6,951 nt of DNA from Treponema sp. (GTDB lineage: Bacteria > Spirochaetota > Spirochaetia > Treponematales > Treponemataceae). A program made the translations under genes and the position numbers. Of the stretch, positions 1 through 6,043 are shown piece by piece; position 1 is the stretch's first letter; each line of letters starts with the position of its first letter. The stretch is taken from assembly GCA_017544745.1 (NCBI GenBank), contig JAFYDO010000188.1:1-6951 (forward strand). The letters run 5' to 3'. The notes beneath the pieces are model-generated. The model did not search any database and was not told where the DNA came from. It saw only the letters and a program-made list of their open reading frames with translations.

Positions 1-1
1 C

Positions 2-1261
2 GAAGTTATCAAAGCCTTTGGAAAATCAAAGTCAAGCTACGAGCGTTTTGTTGTTGCCGCTAAAGAAGGTTCCGACTGTTATGTTGAATGGATGCGCGAC
101 TGTATCTGGGGCCATGCCGTTTCTACAGTTGTAACTCCGTCCCTCATTTTGTCGCTGCTGCCAATTGGTGGATTTATGTTCCTTCACGGCACAGTCAGCG
201 CTTCTGTTTTTATCACTATGATTATTCTTGCCCTCAGTGCCATAATGCCGTTCCTCATTGCCTTTACCTACCACGACGACATTTCCAAAGCCGGCGCTAT
301 TTTTGGCGAAGTTGGCGAAATCATGAATCTTCCTGAGCTTGAGCGTCCTGCCGTGAACAAGGCCAACCCGGTTGATAATTCAATTGTGTTGCGCGATGTT
401 CGTTTCAGCTATCATAAAGTAGATGAGGGGGAAGCCTCCCCCTCGCTGCAGCCTGCTTCGCAGTCTTCCGCTACCCCTTCTGCGGGGACACCCCGCAACG
501 CCCCGGATTCATCTTCCGAGAACGTCGTAGACTTAATCCTAAAGAAACCTTCCAAAAAAGAAGGCGCCGCAAAAGAAATCTTGCACGGTATAAACATGAC
601 ATTACCACAAGGTTCTTACACAGCCTTTGTTGGTCCAAGCGGCTCCGGAAAATCAACAATTGCCCGCCTTATTGCCTCTTTGTGGGACGTAGATTCCGGC
701 AGCATAAAAATTGGTGGAGTAGACATAAAAGATTTGTCTCTCGAAGAATACAACAACCGCGTTGCCTATGTAAGTCAGGATAACTTCCTCTTTGACCTTA
801 GCGTTCGCGACAACATCCGTCTTGGACGCCAGGGCGCAACTGATGCAGAAGTAGAAGAGATTGCCAAGAAAGCCGGCTGCTACGACTTTATCATGTCACT
901 CGAAAACGGCTTTGACACAATCGTTGGAGGAAGCGGTGCACACCTTAGCGGTGGCGAACGTCAGCGTATTGCAATTGCCCGTGCCATGATGAAGGATGCA
1001 CCAATCGTAATTCTTGATGAAGCCACAGCCTATACTGATCCTGAAAACGAAGCAATCATCCAGAAGTCAGTTGCCCAGCTTGTAAAAGGCAAGACTTTGA
1101 TTGTAATTGCACACCGCCTTTCAACAGTAAAGGATGCAGACAAGCTTTATGTAATTAAGGATGGTGTAATCGATTCGTGTGGAACACATGAAGAATTACT
1201 AAAGCAAAATGGACTTTATAAAAATATGTGGGAAGCACATGTATCGTCAAAGGATGAGTAG
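2..1261 (+). CDS. ABC exporter half-transporter, membrane domain plus ATPase (5' truncated)
   Basis: The reading frame is open from base 2, so this is the C-terminal 419 residues of a longer protein; the ATG at 92 is internal. Residues 1 to about 105 are the end of a type IV exporter membrane domain, with hydrophobic helices around 38-60 and 64-86. The ATPase domain follows. Walker A is GPSGSGKST (residues 211-219), the signature LSGGERQR starts at 315, Walker B ILDEAT carries the catalytic Glu at 340, and the switch His is at 371. All motifs are intact, so the site should hydrolyse ATP. About 45 residues of Ser/Pro/Ala-rich sequence (roughly 142-188) interrupt the start of the ATPase fold, between the FSYH strand and the KEILHGI strand, where relatives have only a short loop. 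The next gene is a paralogue 83 bp downstream; the two probably form a heterodimeric exporter in the inner membrane. The substrate cannot be read from sequence (drug, lipid or peptide are all possible). Confidence 0.95.
   Translation, partial: EVIKAFGKSKSSYERFVVAAKEGSDCYVEWMRDCIWGHAVSTVVTPSLILSLLPIGGFMFLHGTVSASVFITMIILALSAIMPFLIAFTYHDDISKAGAIFGEVGEIMNLPELERPAVNKANPVDNSIVLRDVRFSYHKVDEGEASPSLQPASQSSATPSAGTPRNAPDSSSENVVDLILKKPSKKEGAAKEILHGINMTLPQGSYTAFVGPSGSGKSTIARLIASLWDVDSGSIKIGGVDIKDLSLEEYNNRVAYVSQDNFLFDLSVRDNIRLGRQGATDAEVEEIAKKAGCYDFIMSLENGFDTIVGGSGAHLSGGERQRIAIARAMMKDAPIVILDEATAYTDPENEAIIQKSVAQLVKGKTLIVIAHRLSTVKDADKLYVIKDGVIDSCGTHEELLKQNGLYKNMWEAHVSSKDE
425..496. repeat. GC-rich hairpin-containing insert inside the first ABC gene
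   Basis: This stretch is visibly more GC-rich than its surroundings and holds two perfect hairpins. The first is GAGGGGG (425-431) with CCCCCTC (438-444) around a 6-nt loop. The second is GCGGGG (482-487) with CCCCGC (491-496) around a 3-nt loop. A GCTGCAGC palindrome lies between them at 445-452. It is translated in frame into Ser/Pro/Ala-rich peptide with no expected role in an ABC ATPase. I infer an inserted palindromic repeat of a family different from the others here, but only one copy is in the window, so its repeat status and true ends are unproven. Confidence 0.55.
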
Positions 1262-1273
1262 ATTGTTATATGT

Positions 1274-1327
1274 GTCATGCTGAACTTGTTTCAGCATCCG
1301 TGGACCCTGAAACAAGTTCAGGGTGAC
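1274..1327 (+). repeat. REP-like double-hairpin repeat, family B, intergenic copy
   Basis: The element has the layout GTCA, hairpin 1, spacer, hairpin 2, TGAC. Hairpin 1 is TGCTGAA/TTCAGCA around CTTGT (1278-1296). Hairpin 2 is CCCTGAA/TTCAGGG around ACAAG (1305-1323). The two hairpins are imperfect inverted copies of each other. It fills most of the gap between the two ABC genes and ends 7 nt before the Shine-Dalgarno of the second one, so it could affect mRNA stability or translation between them. A reverse-oriented copy lies inside the downstream gene. Confidence 0.9.
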
Positions 1328-1333
1328 AATCTC

Positions 1334-1338
1334 AGGAG
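1334..1338 (+). promoter_or_regulatory. Ribosome binding site of the second ABC gene
   Basis: AGGAG lies 6 nt before the ATG at 1345. It fixes that start and supports translation of the second ABC gene as part of a two-gene transcript. Confidence 0.85.
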
Positions 1339-1344
1339 AAAAAT

Positions 1345-3168
1345 ATGTTCGAAACTTTAAGAAACTTTTTTAGATTTTGTGACAAAGAAAACCGCAAGAA
1401 ATTTTACGGTTCAATTATAGTTGGAATAGTTAATGCCTTTTTTATGGCATTGCGAATTGCCGCAGTTGCAGTAATGCTTCGCGGTGTTATTGGAACTGCA
1501 GTAGAAGGTCAACCCTTTGAAAAAAGTACAATCTGGATTTCATTTGCAATAATCTGTGTAAGCGTTTTAGGTGCCATCATTACCACAAAGTTTACATCAA
1601 TGTGGCAGTGCGAAGGCGGCTACAGAACCTGCGCAAAAAAACGAATCGAAATTGCAGAGCATTTGCGCTACATGCCAATGGGTTACTTCAACGAAAACAG
1701 CCTTGGCGAAATTACATCAGTTACAACAAACACAATGGAAGCACTAAGCGATGTTGCAACCCGCGTTGTAATGATGGTTCTCAAAGGTCTTCTGGAAACA
1801 GTGTTCATCATCCTGATGATGTTTATTTTTGACTGGCGCATTGCTCTCATTGCCCTGGCAGGCTTTGCACTCTTTCAGTTTGTAAATGTGTTCCTGCGTC
1901 TTTCTGTAAAAGGAATCCAGGATCAAAAAATTAAAGATGACACAGAAGAAGTTGGAAAAGTACTTGAATACATTCAGGGAATTGCAGAAGTAAAGGCCTA
2001 CAACATCAGCGGTGAACGCCGCAAAGATTTGAACAATGTTATAAACAAGCGTGTAAAAAGTCTTATAAAAATGGAATTACGCTTTATTCCTTTTGCAAAC
2101 CTTCAGTCACTTGTAGCCAAACTCAGCGGCGTTGCAATTATGATTGCTTCCCTCTACTTCTATCTCAACGGAAGCATGGTTTTAGCTGACTGCTGTACAA
2201 TGCTTGTTTGTGCCTTTATGCTCTTCAACGCCCTTGACGTAGGTGGAAACTTCTCGGCCTTGCTTCGCACAGTTGACCTTTGTGTTGAAAAAGCAAATAA
2301 GATTCTTGCTCTTCCTACAATGGATATAGAAGGTAAAACCTGTCACACTGATAACAGTGACCGTCACCCTGAACTTGTTTCAGGGTCTACTTCCACAGAG
2401 ATGCTGAAACAAGTTCAGCATGACGATGCTCCTTTCCTCCAGGCAACCAACATCGACTTTGCCTACGACAAAAAGAAAATCATCGACAACATCTCCCTTA
2501 CAATTCCGGAGCACACAACAACCGCAATTGTTGGTCCGAGTGGCGGTGGTAAAACAACCTTCTGTCATTTGCTTTCCCGCTTCTGGGATGTAGACAAGGG
2601 AACTGTCACCCTCGAAGGAAAAGACGTACGCGATTACAGCATGGATGATCTCATGAAAAACTTCAGCTTTGTTTTCCAGAATGTTTACCTGTTCCATGAC
2701 ACAATCGCAAACAACATACGTTTTGGCCAGCCGGATGCCCCAATGGAAAAAGTTATAGCCGCCGCAAAAAAAGCCTGCTGCCACGACTTTATCAGCGCCT
2801 TGCCAGACGGCTACGAAACTGTTATCGGCGAAGGTGGAGCAAGCCTTAGTGGTGGTGAACGCCAGCGCATTTCCATTGCCCGTGCCATCATGAAGGATTC
2901 TCCAATCATCATTCTGGACGAAGCAACTGCCAATGTAGACCCCGAAAATGAGCGCGACCTCATGCAGGCCATTAAAGAGCTCACTCAGGAAAAAACAGTC
3001 ATCATGATTGCCCACCGCTTAAAGACTGTCCGCAATGCCAACCAGATTGTCGTAATAGACAAAGGCCGAATTGTAGAGCAGGGCAAACACGACGACTTAG
3101 TTAAACTTGGTGGAATCTACGCAAGGTTCATAGATTCCAGAAAAGAAGCAGTGTCATGGAAACTGTAA
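1345..3168 (+). CDS. ABC exporter half-transporter, membrane domain plus ATPase (complete)
   Basis: This 607-aa protein has the usual length and order for a fused half-exporter. The membrane domain spans about residues 1-320, with hydrophobic segments near 20-45, 61-82, 134-175 (two helices) and 245-295 (two helices). The ATPase domain spans about 363-600. Walker A is GPSGGGKTT (397-405), with Gly where Ser is more common. The signature LSGGERQR starts at 501, Walker B ILDEAT has its catalytic Glu at 526, and the switch His is at 557. The start is set by AGGAG six bases upstream. The linker between domains (residues 340-360) is encoded by a palindromic repeat that reads through in frame. With the preceding paralogue it probably makes a heterodimeric inner-membrane exporter with two competent ATP sites; the substrate is unknown. 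Both ATPases share the unusual D-loop run DPENE, which suits a co-evolved pair. Confidence 0.96.
   Translation: MFETLRNFFRFCDKENRKKFYGSIIVGIVNAFFMALRIAAVAVMLRGVIGTAVEGQPFEKSTIWISFAIICVSVLGAIITTKFTSMWQCEGGYRTCAKKRIEIAEHLRYMPMGYFNENSLGEITSVTTNTMEALSDVATRVVMMVLKGLLETVFIILMMFIFDWRIALIALAGFALFQFVNVFLRLSVKGIQDQKIKDDTEEVGKVLEYIQGIAEVKAYNISGERRKDLNNVINKRVKSLIKMELRFIPFANLQSLVAKLSGVAIMIASLYFYLNGSMVLADCCTMLVCAFMLFNALDVGGNFSALLRTVDLCVEKANKILALPTMDIEGKTCHTDNSDRHPELVSGSTSTEMLKQVQHDDAPFLQATNIDFAYDKKKIIDNISLTIPEHTTTAIVGPSGGGKTTFCHLLSRFWDVDKGTVTLEGKDVRDYSMDDLMKNFSFVFQNVYLFHDTIANNIRFGQPDAPMEKVIAAAKKACCHDFISALPDGYETVIGEGGASLSGGERQRISIARAIMKDSPIIILDEATANVDPENERDLMQAIKELTQEKTVIMIAHRLKTVRNANQIVVIDKGRIVEQGKHDDLVKLGGIYARFIDSRKEAVSWKL
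2363..2424 (-). repeat. REP-like double-hairpin repeat, family B, copy inside a coding frame
   Basis: This is the same element as at 1274-1327 but in reverse orientation: GTCA, hairpin CCCTGAA/TTCAGGG (2367-2385), a 16-nt spacer, hairpin TGCTGAA/TTCAGCA (2402-2420), TGAC. The stems and loops match the intergenic copy and the spacer differs in length and sequence. It is translated as RHPELVSGS...MLKQVQHD in the linker between the membrane and ATPase domains of the second ABC protein. It keeps the frame open and lies where a solvent-exposed linker can tolerate extra residues. Confidence 0.92.
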
Positions 3169-3176
3169 TCTAATAC

Positions 3177-3249
3177 GTGGATTGCCACGTCGCCCTGCGG
3201 GCTCCTCGCAATGACCGTCATTGCGAGGCCGGAGGCCGTGGTAATCTAC
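3177..3249. repeat. REP-like repeat, family A, two copies in inverted orientation
   Basis: The right copy (3217-3249) begins GTCATTGCGAGG and folds as ATTGC/GTAAT around an inner GGCC-gga-GGCC hairpin. The left copy (3177-3215) is the same unit on the other strand, with a different inner stem (GCCC-gca-GGGC on that strand). The pair forms a roughly 73-bp imperfect palindrome just after the stop of the second ABC gene. It may act as a transcript-end or mRNA-protecting structure. No run of T follows it, so I do not call it an intrinsic terminator. Confidence 0.88.
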
Positions 3250-3288
3250 AATTCTTTCTAAAAATTTCCCTTTTCCTAAATTCTGGTG

Positions 3289-3294
3289 TATAAT
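3289..3294 (+). promoter_or_regulatory. Candidate -10 box for the EAL response-regulator gene
   Basis: A perfect TATAAT ends 8 nt before the ATG at 3303. No good -35 hexamer is seen (the best is TTTCCC at 3265-3270, 18-bp spacing). Transcription from this box would start near 3301, giving an mRNA with essentially no leader. The match could be chance in AT-rich DNA. Confidence 0.45.
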
Positions 3295-3302
3295 AGACTA
3301 CT

Positions 3303-4979
3303 ATGAAAACAGGATCAGAATTATTTGAACATACAGTACTCATTGTTGATGACGAAGAGCTTAACCGCCAGATGCTGGCAAATATTTTGCAGGGTGAATA
3401 CAAACTGCTTATTGCTAAAGACGGAAAGGAAGCGCTTGATAAAATAAGATGCGAAAAAGATAATCTTTCGCTGGTTTTGCTTGATCTTCTTATGCCAAAC
3501 ATGTCCGGTAAAGAAGTTCTTGAGGTTATGAGGAATGAAGGTCTGCTCCTTGAGATTCCTGTTGTTGTTCTTACTGCCGAAAAGGATTCGGAAGTAGAAA
3601 GCCTTAAGCTTGGTGCTGCAGATTTTCTTACAAAGCCTTATCACAGTGCCGAAATTATTCGTGCCAGAGTACGCCATTCCATAGAGCTTTTTGAAAATGC
3701 AAAGCTTATTCATGCAACAGAATTTGATAAACTTACTTATCTGTACAGCCCTGATTATTTCTTTGAGTATTCTTCAAAATTTGACACTGTTTATCCTGAT
3801 ACTCTGATGGATGCTGTTGTAATTAATTTTTCACACTTCCATCTTGTTAATGAATTAAAGGGCCGTCACCACGGAGATGAGGTTTTAAATGCAACTGCCG
3901 ATGGAATTCGCGAGGTTCTTAAAACTCATAAAGGAATTGCCTGCCGCTATGATGCCGATACCTTCTATGTTTGCATAGAGCACCTGGATGATTATTACTG
4001 CTTTATAAGAGAAATTTCAAAGACCTTAACCTCTTTAATGAAGCCGTCAGAAATCCATCTTAGAATTGGTGTTTATTATGACGAAGGTAGAAACTATCTT
4101 ATAAACCAGCGCTTTGATTATGCAGTTCAGGCTTGCAATGCCCTTAGAAATAAAAACGGAGAGGCTATCTGCTTTTATGATAAAAAGATGGCAGAGCAAA
4201 ATGTTTTTGAAGCACACCTCCTGCAGGATTTTGAAGCCGCAATTGAACAGAAGCAGTTTAAGGTAAACTACCAGCCTAAGTTTAATATCACAAAATCTGT
4301 GCCTCATCTTTGCAGTGCAGAAGCGCTTGTAAGCTGGGAGCATCCGGAGCTTGGTCGTGTACGCCCGGATCTGTTCATCCCTCTGTTTGAAAAAAACGGA
4401 CTTGTTACTCGTCTTGACCGTTACGTCTGGGAAGAAGCTGCAAAACAGATAAAAAAATGGAAGGAGCGTCTTAACGTTACAATTCCGGTTTCTGTAAATG
4501 TTTCTCGTGTTGATATTGCTGCTCCTGATATGACAGAGTTTATTACAAGAATTGTCCGCGAAAATGAATTAAAGCCGGAAGAATACATGCTCGAAATTAC
4601 AGAGTCTGCCTATACCGAAGATTCCAAGCATATCATAGAAGTTGTAGAGGGTCTGCGTGCTCTTGGACATAAGATCGAAATGGATGATTTTGGTTCGGGC
4701 TATTCTTCGCTCAATATGCTTACTTCCATGCCTATTGATGCGCTCAAAATGGACAAGGCATTTATCCGTAATATCCAGCCTGGCAACAAGGATATGAAGC
4801 TTGTTGAACTTGTACTGAATATTGCAAAGAGCCTTGAGATTCCGGTAGTTGCAGAAGGTGTAGAAACCGAAGAAGAGCTCATGATGTTAAAGGCTGCCGG
4901 CTGCGACATCATCCAGGGCTACTATTTCTCTAAACCAATTCCTCCGGAAGAAATGAAGAAATTTGTGGAGAAGCGATGA
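3303..4979 (+). CDS. Response regulator: receiver, degenerate GGDEF, EAL cyclic di-GMP phosphodiesterase
   Basis: The 558-aa protein has three cytoplasmic domains. The receiver domain (about 10-128) has acidic pocket D16/D17, phospho-acceptor D61, T91 and K111, all intact. A GGDEF-like fold follows (about 140-300), but the signature reads DADTF at 217-221, so cyclase activity is unlikely; it may only bind nucleotide or pass a signal. The EAL domain (about 310-555) keeps the metal and catalytic residues of active enzymes: E340 in EAL, N399, E431/E434, DDFG at 461-464, K482, E518 and Q538. It should hydrolyse cyclic di-GMP to pGpG under phosphorylation control. The ATG is the first possible start: an in-frame TAG lies three codons upstream, and the next Met would remove the acidic pocket. 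No Shine-Dalgarno precedes it. It overlaps the Hpt gene by 4 bp, so the two are co-translated. Confidence 0.95.
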   Translation: MKTGSELFEHTVLIVDDEELNRQMLANILQGEYKLLIAKDGKEALDKIRCEKDNLSLVLLDLLMPNMSGKEVLEVMRNEGLLLEIPVVVLTAEKDSEVESLKLGAADFLTKPYHSAEIIRARVRHSIELFENAKLIHATEFDKLTYLYSPDYFFEYSSKFDTVYPDTLMDAVVINFSHFHLVNELKGRHHGDEVLNATADGIREVLKTHKGIACRYDADTFYVCIEHLDDYYCFIREISKTLTSLMKPSEIHLRIGVYYDEGRNYLINQRFDYAVQACNALRNKNGEAICFYDKKMAEQNVFEAHLLQDFEAAIEQKQFKVNYQPKFNITKSVPHLCSAEALVSWEHPELGRVRPDLFIPLFEKNGLVTRLDRYVWEEAAKQIKKWKERLNVTIPVSVNVSRVDIAAPDMTEFITRIVRENELKPEEYMLEITESAYTEDSKHIIEVVEGLRALGHKIEMDDFGSGYSSLNMLTSMPIDALKMDKAFIRNIQPGNKDMKLVELVLNIAKSLEIPVVAEGVETEEELMMLKAAGCDIIQGYYFSKPIPPEEMKKFVEKR

Positions 4980-5311
4980 TAACACTAGAAAGCTTGCGCG
5001 CCTTTGGGGCGAGCGTAGATGCAGGCCTTGAACGCTGCCTGAACAAAGAAGACTTTTATCTTAAAATGGTAAACATGGCTCTTGCCGACCAGCGCTTTGC
5101 AGATCTTGAGTCTGCACTTGCCCAAAAGGATTACGACAAGGCCTTTGAAATATGCCATGCCATTAAAGGTACAACAGGTAACGTTTCTCTGGACCCGCTC
5201 TACAACGCTATCTGCGAAATGACCGAGCTCCTGCGCGCAAAAACCGACACAGATTATTCAGGTTTGTATAAAAAAATCATGGACCTTAGAAACGAAGTGT
5301 TGAATATGTAA
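4976..5311 (+). CDS. Stand-alone Hpt phosphotransfer protein
   Basis: This 111-aa, mainly helical, soluble protein carries the histidine phosphotransfer motif HAIKGTTGN, with the likely phosphorylated His at residue 61 and the conserved Lys-Gly at 64-65. That length is normal for a single-domain Hpt protein. Its ATG overlaps the TGA of the upstream regulator (ATGA), and GGAG at 4967-4970 gives a good ribosome site 5 nt before the start. Hpt proteins shuttle phosphate between receiver domains of hybrid kinases and response regulators. The tight coupling suggests it donates phosphate to, or drains it from, D61 of the EAL regulator. No kinase is encoded nearby, so the upstream partner must lie elsewhere. 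The partner assignment is inference; the family is clear. Confidence 0.88.
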   Translation: MITLESLRAFGASVDAGLERCLNKEDFYLKMVNMALADQRFADLESALAQKDYDKAFEICHAIKGTTGNVSLDPLYNAICEMTELLRAKTDTDYSGLYKKIMDLRNEVLNM

Positions 5312-5320
5312 CGCAACCCC

Positions 5321-5354
5321 GTCATTGCGAGGCCGCAGGCCGTGGCAATCCACG
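5321..5354 (+). repeat. REP-like repeat, family A, single copy
   Basis: The unit starts GTCATTGCGAGGCC and matches the right copy at 3217-3249 at 30 of 33 positions. It folds as ATTGC/GCAAT around GGCC-gca-GGCC, with a further small CGTGG/CCACG hairpin at its end. It fills the 50-bp gap between the convergent Hpt and TetR genes and could act as a transcript-end structure for one or both, though no clear T-run follows it on either strand. Confidence 0.88.
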
Positions 5355-5361
5355 TTTATGA

Positions 5362-5991
5362 TTACCCCTCACACGAAACACCCATCATATGAATCATACC
5401 ATAGCGCGTATATTCTTCGATATTTTCGATATATTGAAAAGCTGCTTTTTTAGACATTTTGTGGGTGATTATTTCGACAAAGGCATTTATTACTGTTGAT
5501 GCAATAAAGTGAATTGTCATTTTGTCTATTTTTTTTGTTGAAACATTATTTTTGTACATCCAGTTAAAGGTTTGTTCGCAGTTTTTTGTGTAAAGCTCGC
5601 AAATTTCTTCCTGAAAGTGTTCGTGGGTGCTGCCTGCAGATTTTGTCAAAAGCAGGGTGAAAATGTCAAAATTATCAAAGATATAGTTTAAAAAGTTGTT
5701 TGTTTCCTGATTTTCTGCTTCAAAGTGTTCCTGCGAAACAGGACTCCCAAAATCAAGGTGATGTGCTGAGTCTGCAAGGGATACTGTTTTGACGGTTACG
5801 TCTATGGCATCGTCTACCAGGGCGCAGAAAAGTGCATCTTTGTCTTTAAAATGACGGTACATAGCTCCTGTAGTAACACCTGCGTTTGAAGCAATTGTAC
5901 GCAACGAGGCGTTTGTAAAGCCCTTGTCCAGGAATTCGTTTTTTGCACTTTGGAGAATTTTACTTTTTGTTTCTATGGCTGATTCGCTCAT
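5362..5991 (-). CDS. TetR-family transcriptional repressor
   Basis: The 209-aa protein has the usual TetR size. The N-terminal DNA-binding domain (about 8-55) contains the helix-turn-helix LRTIASNAGVTTGAMYRHF (30-48) and the family's typical following KDKDALF. The rest is a helical ligand-binding and dimerisation region with no recognisable family signature; it has aromatic and hydrophobic residues suited to a small hydrophobic inducer. It is divergent from an RND-type efflux gene, and three copies of a palindrome lie between them, so it most likely represses both that gene and itself until an inducer binds. The start is constrained: an in-frame TAA lies two codons before the ATG. No Shine-Dalgarno precedes it, and the predicted transcription start is at the ATG. 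It is convergent with the Hpt gene. Confidence 0.93.
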   Translation of the reverse strand: MSESAIETKSKILQSAKNEFLDKGFTNASLRTIASNAGVTTGAMYRHFKDKDALFCALVDDAIDVTVKTVSLADSAHHLDFGSPVSQEHFEAENQETNNFLNYIFDNFDIFTLLLTKSAGSTHEHFQEEICELYTKNCEQTFNWMYKNNVSTKKIDKMTIHFIASTVINAFVEIITHKMSKKAAFQYIENIEEYTRYGMIHMMGVSCEG

Positions 5992-5998
5992 GGGTTAA

Positions 5999-6027
5999 AA
6001 GATAACATTGTTATCAAATTTTGTCAA
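5999..6027 (-). promoter_or_regulatory. Promoter of the TetR gene
   Basis: On the - strand a perfect TTGACA (6027-6022) is followed after 17 bp by TATCTT (6004-5999), a 4 of 6 match to the -10 consensus. Transcription would begin about 5992, directly at the ATG. The first palindromic operator covers the -10 box and part of the spacer, as expected for autorepression. Confidence 0.6.
6001..6015. promoter_or_regulatory. TetR operator 1, over the repressor's own -10 box
   Basis: Perfect palindrome GATAACATTGTTATC (7-bp arms around one base). Its position over the repressor promoter suggests autoregulation. Assignment to this TetR protein is inferred from adjacency and repetition. Confidence 0.8.
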
Positions 6028-6043
6028 ATTTTTCAAAATTCTA

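Noticed and set aside
92..94. ATG at 92 as the start of the first ABC gene
   Set aside because: The frame is open back to base 2 and the upstream residues continue the membrane domain, so this Met is internal and the gene is cut by the window edge.
2380..3015. A 211-codon open frame on the - strand, antisense to the second ABC gene
   Set aside because: It lies entirely under a confident ATPase domain with all motifs. Its translation shows no family motif and it has no convincing ribosome site; it is a shadow of codon bias on the other strand.
3177..3249. Inverted repeat as an intrinsic terminator of the ABC pair
   Set aside because: The structure is long and GC-rich, but no T-run follows the stem on the + strand, and the same unit recurs elsewhere as a repeat. 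A transcript-end role remains possible but is not shown.
1274..3249. CRISPR-like array from the recurring palindromic units
   Set aside because: The copies are few, lie in both orientations, are irregularly spaced and are partly inside a gene. There are no uniform spacers and no cas genes.
3321..3713. A 130-codon open frame on the - strand under the receiver domain
   Set aside because: It is opposite a confidently identified receiver domain and lacks any motif, ribosome site or family resemblance.
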